From DATAGF01 sp963813355 (GTDB lineage Bacteria > Actinomycetota > Thermoleophilia > Miltoncostaeales > Miltoncostaeaceae), in the NCBI GenBank assembly GCA_963813355.1, contig CAWEYS010000021.1:62001-126000 (forward strand): 64,000 bases of DNA, given 5' to 3'. Every line of letters starts with the position of its first letter. The first letter of the stretch is position 1. Under the pieces are notes generated by a model. That model saw only the letters and a program-made list of their open reading frames with translations, did not search any database and had not been told where the DNA came from. Below are positions 57,363 to 64,000 of this stretch, piece by piece. The position numbers were made by a program, and so were the translations under genes.

Positions 57363-58190
57363 ATGGGCGACGGACGGGTCGGCGAGCGCTACGCCATCGA
57401 TGGCGGCGTCGACGGCAAGCGGCGGCTGAACCTGTTGGCCGAGATCATGCGCCCGACGACGCTCGCCCTGCTGGATCGCGTCGGGGTGGGCGACGGGCTG
57501 CACTGCCTCGACCTCGGCTGCGGCGGCGGACACGTCGCGATCGACATGGCCCGGCTGGTGGGCGCGTCGGGACGGGTCGTGGGGGTCGACTTCGACGCGA
57601 CCGTCATCGAGCTGGCGCGGGCCGACGCGTCCGAGGCCGGGGTGGCCGTCGAGTTCCTTGCCGAGGACTGCCTGGCGGACGAGGCCGGTGACGATGGCGG
57701 GTTCGACGTCTGCTACGCGCGGTTCCTGCTCTCCCACGTCTCCGATCCCCCAGCGGTGCTCGCCCGCATGCGCGAGCTCGCGCGGCCCGGCGGTGTGGTC
57801 GTCGTCGAGGACATCGACTTCAGCGGCTTCTTCTGCGAGCCGCCGGACCCGGCCCACGACGAATACGCCCGCCTCTACTCCGAGGCCGTCGCCCTGAGCG
57901 GAGGGGACTCCTCGATCGGGCGGCGGCTGCCGGGGCTGATCGCAGCGGCGGGCCTGGCCGACGTCGAGCTCGGCGTGTGCCAGCCGGCGCACATCGACGG
58001 GCCGCTCAAGGTGCTGAACCAGGTGACGATGGAGCGCATCCGGCCGCGCGTGGTGCACGCCGGCCTCGCGACGGACGCAGAGGTTGACGCGGTCGTCGCC
58101 GGGATGCGCGCGTTCTCCGAGCGCGGGGGGACGCTGGTCGCGCTCCCGCGGATCGTCCAGGCCTGGGGCCGTCGCCCCGCCCCGGCCTAG
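57363..58190 (+). CDS. Class I SAM-dependent methyltransferase
   Basis: 275 residues: motif I CLDLGCGGGHVAIDMARLVG (residues 48-67), GVDFDATVIELARAD, FDVCYARFLLSHVSDPPAVL (motif post III) and GGVVVVEDIDFSGFFCEP. This is the general class I small-molecule type; substrate unknown. ATG 57363 has GGGAGGGAG six bases upstream; the frame is open 60 bases further but shows no conservation. Divergent from the phosphoesterase gene. Last four bases overlap the convergent LytM-like gene. Confidence 0.88.
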   Translation: MGDGRVGERYAIDGGVDGKRRLNLLAEIMRPTTLALLDRVGVGDGLHCLDLGCGGGHVAIDMARLVGASGRVVGVDFDATVIELARADASEAGVAVEFLAEDCLADEAGDDGGFDVCYARFLLSHVSDPPAVLARMRELARPGGVVVVEDIDFSGFFCEPPDPAHDEYARLYSEAVALSGGDSSIGRRLPGLIAAAGLADVELGVCQPAHIDGPLKVLNQVTMERIRPRVVHAGLATDAEVDAVVAGMRAFSERGGTLVALPRIVQAWGRRPAPA

Positions 58191-58945
58191 GGGATGAGGT
58201 CCGCCTCGGTGCGCACGAGCTCCATGTGGAGGTGGTTGCCGCTGTCGCTCGTGAACTCCGAGATCTCCTGGCGGGCGACGGGCGCGAAGTCGCGGACCCG
58301 CCCGAGGGGGGTGGTGCCGGCCCGGACCGGAGTGCCGACGCTCGGGCGCTCGGCGTTGACGGGCTCGTCGAGGTGGGTCAGCCGCAGCACCAGGCCGCTC
58401 GCGGCCACCGACGGCGCGATGACCACCTCGTAGCCCTCGATGCGCCCCGAGATCACGTAGTCGCTGACGCTGACGATCACCCCGTCGACCGGCGAGTAGA
58501 CCGTCGTGCCCGCCGGCGCCCCCACGTCGAGGCCCGCCGCCTCGGGGCCCGCGCGGTCGCCGCGGTCGGCCTGGTGGATCTCGAGCGACCCGGTCGCCTC
58601 GAGCGCGACCCCGGCGGTGTCGTTGACGGGGTGGAACATCGCGGCCGTGACGCGCTGGGAGTCGACCGGCAGGTGCACCTCGACCCCCTCGCCGCGGGCG
58701 ATGACCACCTCGGGCGGCTTCGCGCCCGAGCCCGACTCCGAGGGCGGGGGCACCGGCGTCGCGAGCGGCCCGGCGGCCTCGGAGGCCGCCCCTCCGTCGC
58801 CGAGGCTGAGGATCAGGGCGAGGATGGCCACCGCGGCCACCGGGATCGCGGCCGCGATGATGGCGCGCCGGTCGCGGCGCAGCCCACGCCGCCGCCCCGC
58901 GACCGGGCGCCCCGTACCGGCCGGGTACCTGGGTCGGGACGACAT
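58187..58945 (-). CDS. Membrane-anchored LytM/M23-like domain protein lacking one catalytic His
   Basis: 252 residues. Arg-rich cytoplasmic N-terminus, one span (AIIAAAIPVAAVAILALILS, ~29-48), a Pro/Ser-rich linker and an M23-like domain: GLDVGAPAGTTVYSPVDGVI, LRLTHLDEP and GNHLHMEL. The usual H-x-G-x-D begins here with Ala/Gly instead of His; D140, H191, H238 and H240 are present, so zinc binding is incomplete and the domain may regulate cell-wall enzymes rather than cut. ATG 58945 has a TAGCCT hexamer eight bases upstream. Convergent with the methyltransferase. Confidence 0.82.
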   Translation of the reverse strand: MSSRPRYPAGTGRPVAGRRRGLRRDRRAIIAAAIPVAAVAILALILSLGDGGAASEAAGPLATPVPPPSESGSGAKPPEVVIARGEGVEVHLPVDSQRVTAAMFHPVNDTAGVALEATGSLEIHQADRGDRAGPEAAGLDVGAPAGTTVYSPVDGVIVSVSDYVISGRIEGYEVVIAPSVAASGLVLRLTHLDEPVNAERPSVGTPVRAGTTPLGRVRDFAPVARQEISEFTSDSGNHLHMELVRTEADLIP

Positions 58946-58953
58946 GTGAGGCC

Positions 58954-58959
58954 AGGCTA
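58954..58959 (-). promoter_or_regulatory. Possible -10 hexamer of the LytM-like gene
   Basis: On minus, TAGCCT eight bases before ATG 58945, no ribosome site. Leaderless-type. Confidence 0.4.
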
Positions 58960-59038
58960 GCGGAGCCGCGCGACGACGCGCCAGGAACAGGGCCGCCGGG
59001 GCTGGCCGAGCCGTAACCGAGGGGCCGGGAGGGTGATC

Positions 59039-59044
59039 TACAAT
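59039..59044 (+). promoter_or_regulatory. Possible -10 hexamer of the ABC operon
   Basis: TACAAT, then eight bases and ATG 59053, which opens a seven-codon frame (MSGRAVP) whose TGA overlaps the GTG of the ATPase gene as GTGA. Either a short coupled leader peptide or chance. Confidence 0.35.
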
Positions 59045-59072
59045 CGCGCTCGATGAGCGGGCGCGCGGTGCC

Positions 59073-59805
59073 GTGACCACCCTCGGACCGCCCCTCTTGG
59101 TGGCGCGCGGCCTCCGTCGGCGATACCGCGACTTCGCGGCCCTGGACGGCGTCGACCTCGAGCTGCGGCCGGGCGAGTCGGTCGCGCTGCTCGGGCCGAA
59201 CGGGGCCGGGAAGACCACCCTTCTGACGATCCTCGCGGGGGTCGGCCGCGCCAGCGAGGGCTCCGTCGCCTGGGCCGACGGGGTGGCCCCGCGCGTCGGC
59301 TGGGTGCCCCAGCAGGCGTCGCTCTACCCGCGCCTCACGACCCGCGAGAACCTGCGCCTGTTCGCCGCCCTGGAGAAGGCGGGGGACCCGGAGGCGGCGG
59401 CAGACGACCTGATCGCGCGCGCCGACCTCGGCCGCTTCGCCGACCAGTCGGCGGCGAAGCTCTCCACCGGCACCCTCCAGCGCCTGAACCTGGCGATCGC
59501 CCTGGCCGGTGAACCGAGCGTCCTCCTGCTCGACGAGCCGACGGCGACCCTCAGCCCCGACCAGCGCCACCGGCTGTGGGGATGGCTGGACGAGCTGCGC
59601 GGCGGCGGCCTGGCGCTGATGTTCTCCACCCAGTCCGTCGAACGAGGCGATGCGCCACGGGGGACGGATCGTGGTGCTGGCCGCCGGCAAGCTGCTGTTC
59701 GCCGGCAGCCCGGCCGACCTGGTGCGCGAGCACGGCATCGGCGACGGGCACGACGCCGAGGCCGCCGAGCTCGCGTTCATACGGCTCGTGGAGCCGCCCG
59801 GGTGA
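59073..59805 (+). CDS. ABC transporter ATP-binding protein (one frame break)
   Basis: About 243 codons. Walker A LLGPNGAGKTTLLTILAG, Q-loop VGWVPQQASLYPRLT, signature KLSTGTLQRLNLAIAL (LSTGT instead of LSGGQ), Walker B SVLLLDEPTATLSP, switch region MFSTQSVE. One extra base near 59640-59648 interrupts it; beyond it the frame reads EAMRHGGRIVVLAAGKLLFAG to a stop at 59803-59805 that overlaps the permease start. Without correction the first frame runs into the permease and looks like a fusion. Start GTG 59073. Probably an ABC-2 type exporter with the next gene. Confidence 0.87.
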
Positions 59806-61145
59806 GGGCCGCCGGCCTCCTGCTCCTGAAGGACGTCCGGCTGCTGCGCCGCACGCCCGCCCTCCTGCTCGTCCTCGTCGTCTACCCGCTGCTCGTGGCG
59901 CTGCTCGTCGCGCTGGCGCTGCAGTCCGACGAGCGCCGCCCCGACGTCGCGCTGGTGGTCCTCGACACCTCCGGCCGCTCGGTGGAGGTCGGCGACCGCC
60001 GGCTGTCGATCGACGACTACGTCGAGCGCCTCTCCGACGACGTCAACGTGCGCGAGCTGGACCCCGAGGAGGCGCAGACGGCCCTCGACGACGGCCGCGT
60101 CGCGGCGGTCCTCACGATCCCCGAGGGGTTCATCTCGGACCTCCAGTCGGGCGTGCGGCCCCCGGCCCTCGAGCTGACCACCAGCCGCCGGTCGCCGATC
60201 GAGTCCGACGCCATCGAGCGCCGGCTCGAGGCCGCGGTCTACCGCCTGAACCAGAGCCTGGCGACCGGCTACGTGCAGCAGGTGCTCCGGCTCGTCAACC
60301 TGGTGGTCGACGGGGGCGAGATCGGCATCTTCGGGCGCAGCGGCAGCGCCCTCGGCCTGCACCGCAGCCGCGCGCTGGTGCTGGCGGTGCAGGCGCAGCT
60401 GCGCGAGGCGGGCGAGGGCGCGGCCGCGCGGCGCCTCGCCCCCCTCCTCAACTTCATCGCCGAGACCGAGAACAACCTCGACCTCGCCCGGCCCGCGGCC
60501 AACGCCATCCGGGCGCCCATCGAGATCGAGGTGAGCGAGGCCGCCGAGGGACGGGAGCCGCTGTCGGCCTTCGGCTTCGCCGGGGCCCTGCTCGTCAGCC
60601 TGGGGCTCGCGGGCGTGCTGCTGGCAGCCGCCGCCATGGCCTCCGAGCGGGAGGACCATGCGCTCGCTCGCCTGCGCCGCGGGCTGATCTCGTCGCCCTC
60701 GCTCGTGGGCGAGAAGATGGTCTTCACCGCGGCCGCCTGCCTGATCGTCGGCCTGCTCCTGCTGGGCGGGGTGGCGCTCTTCACCTCCCTGACGGTCGGC
60801 CGCTGGGGGCTGTGGCTGATCGCGCTGATCCTGTCCGGGCTCGCCTTCGGCGCGCTGGGCGTCCTGGCGGGGGCCCTGGCGCGCGAGACGCGCACCGCCC
60901 TGCTGGTCGCCCTCATGCTCGCCCTGCCCCTGCTCGCGCTCGGACTGCTGCCCGACGCCGACGTCGCGGCCGCGATCTCGAACGCCGTGCCCTTCGGCCC
61001 GGCGTTCGACGCCTTCCAGACCCTGCTCGTCGAGCCGACGATCTCGGCGGGCGACCTGACGCTCACCCTCGGCCACCTGGCCCTGCTGGCGGCCGTCTTC
61101 GGGGGCCTCGCGACCTGGGCGGTCAGCCGCCGCTCGGCGGCCTGA
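59802..61145 (+). CDS. ABC-2 type transporter permease
   Basis: 447 residues. Layout of the YhaP/DrrB-like or ABC2_membrane_3 group: first span ALLLVLVVYPLLVALLVALA, a large extracytoplasmic part of ~200 residues (VALVVLDTSGRSVEVGDRRL, AAVLTIPEGFISDLQSGV), then five spans near the C-terminus (FGFAGALLVSLGLAGVLLAA, AACLIVGLLLLGGVALFTS, LWLIALILSGLAFGALGVLA). GTG 59802 overlaps the ATPase stop. Substrate unknown. The 3' end overlaps the convergent aat gene by 23 bases. Confidence 0.88.
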   Translation: MRAAGLLLLKDVRLLRRTPALLLVLVVYPLLVALLVALALQSDERRPDVALVVLDTSGRSVEVGDRRLSIDDYVERLSDDVNVRELDPEEAQTALDDGRVAAVLTIPEGFISDLQSGVRPPALELTTSRRSPIESDAIERRLEAAVYRLNQSLATGYVQQVLRLVNLVVDGGEIGIFGRSGSALGLHRSRALVLAVQAQLREAGEGAAARRLAPLLNFIAETENNLDLARPAANAIRAPIEIEVSEAAEGREPLSAFGFAGALLVSLGLAGVLLAAAAMASEREDHALARLRRGLISSPSLVGEKMVFTAAACLIVGLLLLGGVALFTSLTVGRWGLWLIALILSGLAFGALGVLAGALARETRTALLVALMLALPLLALGLLPDADVAAAISNAVPFGPAFDAFQTLLVEPTISAGDLTLTLGHLALLAAVFGGLATWAVSRRSAA

Positions 61146-61731
61146 GGGGACCCGGGGCGACGCCCAGCGCCTGGCGCAGGCGCCGCCGGTAGTCGCGCGG
61201 GGCGATGTCGTCGGCGCCGAAGCGCGCCGTGTGGGGCGACGTCATCTGGATGTCCCAGAGCGCGAAGCCCGCCACCCTGAGCATCCCGGCGGTCGCCACC
61301 AGGACCGCGTTCCCGGCGTCCGGGGCGCGGTGGAACATCGACTCGGAGGTGAAGAGGCCCCCGAGCGCGAGGCCGAAGAGCCCGCCGCAGAGGCGCCCGC
61401 CGCGCCAGGCCTCCACGCTGTGGGCGACGCCGATGGCGTGGAGGCGCTCGTAGGCCGCGACCAGGCGCGGCGTCAGCCAGGTCGGCTCGCCGGGGCGCAC
61501 CGCGCAGCCGGCCGCGACCTGCGGGAAGGCCGCGTCGAGCCGGATCTCGTAGCCCGCGCGGCGCAGGCCGCGGGCGACCGACCGCGGCACGCGGAAGCCC
61601 TCGATCGGCATCACCCCGCGCGGGTCGGCCTCGAAGAGGCCCACCGGCCCGGACGCCCCGGGCTCGTCCATCGGGAACCACCCGCGCGCGTACGCCGCCA
61701 GCAGGGCATCAGGATCGAGCGACGGATGCAT
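61123..61731 (-). CDS. aat: Leucyl/phenylalanyl-tRNA-protein transferase
   Basis: Adds Leu or Phe to N-terminal Arg/Lys of proteins, the N-end rule branch that feeds ClpAPS. 202 residues: LLAAYARGWFPMDEPG, GVMPIEGFRVPRSVARGL, TWLTPRLVAAYERLHAIG, HSVEAWRGGRLCGGLFGLAL, GGLFTSESMFHRAPDAG and LWDIQMTSPHTARFGA. All family signature blocks are present. ATG 61731. The gene is followed (upstream on plus) by the repeat cluster at 61806-62022. Confidence 0.96.
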   Translation of the reverse strand: MHPSLDPDALLAAYARGWFPMDEPGASGPVGLFEADPRGVMPIEGFRVPRSVARGLRRAGYEIRLDAAFPQVAAGCAVRPGEPTWLTPRLVAAYERLHAIGVAHSVEAWRGGRLCGGLFGLALGGLFTSESMFHRAPDAGNAVLVATAGMLRVAGFALWDIQMTSPHTARFGADDIAPRDYRRRLRQALGVAPGPLRPPSGG

Positions 61732-61805
61732 GAAGCGAGGCGTAGCACGCGGCGAGGCGTGCAGCGGGCCTCTCGCGGGCCCCGATTGCGGATGGCCGCC
61801 TCTCT

Positions 61806-61890
61806 CGGGCGGCCATGCGCGCCTCCGGCCCCTGGCCGGGGCCTCCGGCAGACCGGCGCACCGCCTTCGGCGGGGACGGCGCCGGAAAGG
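61806..61890 (+). repeat. Family B palindromic repeat, copy 2
   Basis: Same layout as 56405-56496: GGCGGCCATGCGCGCCTCC, GGCCCCTGGCCGGGGCC palindrome, TCCGGCAGACCGGCGCACC, CCGCCTTCGGCGG stem. Lies in the 284-base gap between aat and the small gene at 62016. Confidence 0.85.
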
Positions 61891-61940
61891 TCAACACCAC
61901 CGTGATCGAGGGCTCGCGTCTGAGGTGCTTGTCCCGGCGG

Positions 61941-62022
61941 CCGTTCCCGCCGAAGGCGGTGCCGCCGGTCCACATCGGGCCCCGGCCAGGGGCCCGATGG
62001 CCTCCGCCGGGCCCGCTAAGAG
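61941..62022 (-). repeat. Family B palindromic repeat, copy 3, inverted
   Basis: On minus it reads GGCCCCTGGCCGGGGCC, then GATGTGGACCGGCGGCACC, CCGCCTTCGGCGG, so it faces copy 2 and the pair could form a large cruciform. It extends slightly into the end of the next gene (62016-62375). Confidence 0.75.
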
Positions 62023-62375
62023 GCCCGGCGTAGGCTGTCGCCTCGCCCCCGCTCCACCGTCTCGTCGCTGTAGAAGTCGTACTCGGCCAGCACCTCGTAG
62101 ATCGCGTGGACCTTCGACGACTCGATCAGGGCCTCGATGCGATCGTGGCGCGCGGCCTCCTGGGCGGCGAGCCGCTCCATGGCCTCCCCGAGGGCCTCCC
62201 GGTCGGGCAGGTCGACGATCGCGAGCGTCAGGACCTCCCGCTCGTCGGCCACGTCCTGCGCGAGGATCGGCCCACGACCGGGGACGTTGAACCCGCGGTC
62301 GGGGTACCAGGCCCGCACGAAGTCCTCGACGGCGACGCCAGGCTTCAGGCGCCGCCCCACAACGGCGATGAACAT
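62016..62375 (-). CDS. Small protein of unknown function, dimeric alpha/beta-barrel-like
   Basis: 119 residues. MFIAVVGRRLKPGVAVEDFV, AWYPDRGFNVPGRGPI, REVLTLAIVDLPDREALGEA and RHDRIEALIESSKVHAIYEV give a beta-alpha-beta pattern like NIPSNAP, EthD or ABM monooxygenase-type proteins; no catalytic residue stands out. ATG 62375 has GGGGAGG upstream. It lies 55 bases after the SDR gene on the same strand, so the two probably share a transcript. The stop region overlaps the inverted repeat. Confidence 0.7.
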   Translation of the reverse strand: MFIAVVGRRLKPGVAVEDFVRAWYPDRGFNVPGRGPILAQDVADEREVLTLAIVDLPDREALGEAMERLAAQEAARHDRIEALIESSKVHAIYEVLAEYDFYSDETVERGRGDSLRRAS

Positions 62376-62430
62376 CCCGACCTCCCCGATCGACTCCGCC
62401 TGAGCCGCGGACGCTAGCTGCCGTCGCCCC

Positions 62431-63150
62431 CTAGGGGACCCAGGTGTCGCCCGCGGGCGTCATCACCAGCTCGTGGGTCCACGCCGTCGGGCGCTGCGAG
62501 GCCAGGAAGGCGACCGCCGCCGCGACGTCGCCGGGGTCCATCGCGTCCTGCACCGGGCGGCCGGCCATGGGGTTGCGCTCGGTGCGGATGATCCCGTCGG
62601 CCACGAGCAGCGCCACGTGGACCCCCGCCGGCCGCAGCTCCTGGGCGAGCGACTGCGTGAGCGCCCGGGCGGCGAACTGGGCCGCGGCCCACGGCCCGCG
62701 CCCGGGCATGCCGCGGCGCGCCGAGCCCCCGGAGATCTGGACGAGCGTCCCGGACCCGCGCCGGGCGAGCGCCGCGCCGCCGCCGCGCAGGATCGCCCAC
62801 GCGGCCGGGAGGTACCCCGCCATCCAGCTCTCGAGCCGGTCCGGCGGCGCCTCGGCGACCGGCCCGCCGCCGAAGCTGTGGTCGCGCGGCACCGAGGTCG
62901 TCGCGTTCACCACCAGGTCGAGCCCGCCGAGGTCGCGCTCGGCGCGCGCGAGGGCCTCGGCCACGACCTCGTGGTCAGCGGCGTCCCCGCGCGCCGTCGC
63001 GACCTCGGGATGGGCCTCGCGCAGCGCATCGAGGGTGGCGTCGGTGCGGGCGACCGCGAGCGCCCGCCAGCCGGCCGCCAGGCGCTCGGCCACGACCGCG
63101 CGGCCGACGTTGCGCGCCCCGAAGGCCACGAGGACAGGAGGTCCGGCCAC
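62431..63150 (-). CDS. Short-chain dehydrogenase-like protein with degenerate active site
   Basis: 239 residues, Rossmann fold: VLVAFGARNVGRAVVAERLA (glycine-rich loop), VATARGDAADHEVV, DLVVNATTSVPRDH, GTLVQISGGSARRGMPGR (Ser140) and PWAAAQFAARALTQSLAQEL, ending VAAAVAFLASQRPTAWTHEL. The Y-x3-K pair is W154 and Q158, so normal SDR catalysis is unlikely; a binding or regulatory role is possible. GTG 63150 is chosen from fold start; the frame is open upstream without homology. Divergent from hemB with a palindrome between. Confidence 0.85.
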   Translation of the reverse strand: MAGPPVLVAFGARNVGRAVVAERLAAGWRALAVARTDATLDALREAHPEVATARGDAADHEVVAEALARAERDLGGLDLVVNATTSVPRDHSFGGGPVAEAPPDRLESWMAGYLPAAWAILRGGGAALARRGSGTLVQISGGSARRGMPGRGPWAAAQFAARALTQSLAQELRPAGVHVALLVADGIIRTERNPMAGRPVQDAMDPGDVAAAVAFLASQRPTAWTHELVMTPAGDTWVP

Positions 63151-63181
63151 GCGGGCAGTCTGCCAGCGGTCGGCGCGGCCG

Positions 63182-63201
63182 CGCGGGAGTAGACTCCCGC
63201 G
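63182..63201. promoter_or_regulatory. Perfect 9+2+9 palindrome between the SDR gene and hemB
   Basis: CGCGGGAGT-AG-ACTCCCGCG. It contains TAGACT (63190-63195), a possible -10 of hemB ten bases before ATG 63206, and lies 31 bases before the divergent SDR start. A dimeric repressor bound here would control hemB and possibly both genes. An RNA hairpin covering the start region is the alternative. Confidence 0.55.
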
Positions 63202-63205
63202 GGCG

Positions 63206-64000
63206 ATGGAGGGCCCGACCATCTCCCCGACCGCCGCCGTCGGCTTCCCGCAGGTGCGGATGCGCCGGTTGCGCGCAGGCGAGGGCATCCGGCGGATGGT
63301 GCGCGAGACCCGCCTGAGCGCCGATCGGCTCGTGCTCCCCCTGTTCGCCATCGAGGGCCGGGACGCCAGCGTCCCCATCCCCTCGCTGCCCGGGCACTCG
63401 CGCCTGTCGCCCGACCTCGCGGCCCGCGCGGCCGTCCGCGCCTATGACGCGGGCGTGCCCGCCGTGCTGGTCTTCGGCGTGACCGACCGCAAGGACGGCG
63501 CGGCCAGCGCCGCCTATGAGCAGGACGGCCCCGCGCAGGCCGCCGTGGCGGCCATCAAGGACGCCGTGCCCGAGATGGTCGTGGTCACCGACGTCTGCCT
63601 CTGCGGCTACACGGACCACGGCCACTGCGGGGTCGTGGTCGACGGGGAGGTCCACAACGACCTCACCCTGGAGCTGCTCGCGCGCACCGCCGTCAGCCAC
63701 GCCGACGCCGGCGCCGACGTCGTCGCGCCCAGCGACATGATGGACGGCCGGGTCGCCGCGATCCGCGCCGCGCTCGACGCCGAGGGCCACGAGGAGGCCG
63801 CGATCCTCGCCTACTCGGCCAAGTACGCGTCGGCCTTCTACGGCCCCTTCCGCGAGGCGGCCGGCTCGGCGCCCGGGTTCGGCGACCGGCGCGGCTACCA
63901 GATGGACCCGGCCAACGCGCGCGAGGCCGTGCGCGAGACGCTGCTGGACGCCGCCGAGGGGGCGGACATGGTGATGGTCAAGCCCGCCGCGGCCTACCTC
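63206..64000 (+). CDS. hemB: Delta-aminolevulinic acid dehydratase (porphobilinogen synthase), 5' part
   Basis: Joins two ALA to porphobilinogen in heme/B12 synthesis. 265 codons are inside the window; the right edge cuts the rest (~60 residues). Seen: RRLRAGEGIRRMVRETRLSA, DRLVLPLFAIEG, DVCLCGYTDHGHCGVV (three zinc Cys, so the zinc-dependent type), DVVAPSDMMDGRVAAIR, AYSAKYASAFYGPFREA (first active Lys), GDRRGYQMDPANAREA and ADMVMVKPA with the Schiff-base Lys. ATG 63206. Control may act through the palindrome just upstream. Confidence 0.96.
   Translation, partial: MEGPTISPTAAVGFPQVRMRRLRAGEGIRRMVRETRLSADRLVLPLFAIEGRDASVPIPSLPGHSRLSPDLAARAAVRAYDAGVPAVLVFGVTDRKDGAASAAYEQDGPAQAAVAAIKDAVPEMVVVTDVCLCGYTDHGHCGVVVDGEVHNDLTLELLARTAVSHADAGADVVAPSDMMDGRVAAIRAALDAEGHEEAAILAYSAKYASAFYGPFREAAGSAPGFGDRRGYQMDPANAREAVRETLLDAAEGADMVMVKPAAAYL

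Noticed and set aside
59073..61145. Single fused ABC ATPase-permease protein
   Set aside because: The apparent fusion arises because one extra base keeps the first frame open; the correct frame ends at 59805 and the permease has its own GTG.

Overview
The window is GC-rich (mostly well above 70 percent) bacterial chromosome, with tightly packed genes, frequent GTG starts and many 4-base start/stop overlaps. These traits, the gene content (HerA-NurA-SbcCD, a ZAS-like sigma fusion, PurSQL, GtrA/GT-C proteins) and TAnnnT hexamers lying 6-8 bases before start codons suggest an actinobacterium, possibly of the deep-branching Thermoleophilia. That placement is inference. There are no rRNA or tRNA genes, no CRISPR array and no intact insertion sequence.

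Layout. 1-861: 3' part of purA. 858-5145 (minus): a small membrane protein, a CanA-type beta-carbonic anhydrase, an HD-GYP-like protein and an unusual sigma factor that carries a zinc-finger-like anti-sigma segment, a membrane span and a long proline-rich pentapeptide tail. 5218-16393 (plus): one purine operon, purD-B-C-S-Q-L-F-M-N-H, lacking only purE/purK of the IMP route. 16393-22371: SRPBCC protein, membrane-anchored trypsin-like protease, alanine dehydrogenase, tandem UspA, P-type ATPase. 22238-23431 (minus): VKOR and DsbA-like thiol oxidation pair. 23560-30563: NurA-HerA-SbcD-SbcC, an archaeal-style end-resection set, plus a small membrane protein. 30560-33593 (minus): MFS transporter and S9 peptidase. 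33762-41912: fabD-fabG-fabF-fabF, a small membrane protein and metH. 41876-43197 (minus): a decayed gene flanked by duplicated segments and a protein of unknown function. 43207-47305: NCS1 permease, PEP carboxykinase, CapA-like protein. 47292-52748: enoyl-CoA hydratase and panE with overlapping 5' ends, two paralogous secreted proteins, ddl and an aminotransferase. 52811-56377: GtrA and two GT-C-like membrane proteins. 56179-64000: YmdB-type phosphoesterase running into a repeat, methyltransferase, LytM-like protein, ABC exporter, aat, a small unknown, a catalytically degenerate SDR and the 5' part of hemB.

Three things cut across regions. (1) Five genes (sigma, P-ATPase, VKOR, pckA, ABC ATPase) hold eight frame breaks, all with the sign of one extra base; this looks like insertion-biased sequencing error, although +1 frameshifting is not excluded. 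(2) Two families of short palindromic repeats sit between genes, one of them anchored at CGATGA stop codons. (3) Three genes (carbonic anhydrase, fabD, panE) appear to start at CTG.

Functionally the window is mostly core metabolism (purines, fatty acids, methionine, heme, D-Ala-D-Ala, pantothenate). The most unusual systems are the membrane-tethered sigma factor and the HerA-NurA-Mre11-Rad50 type operon.
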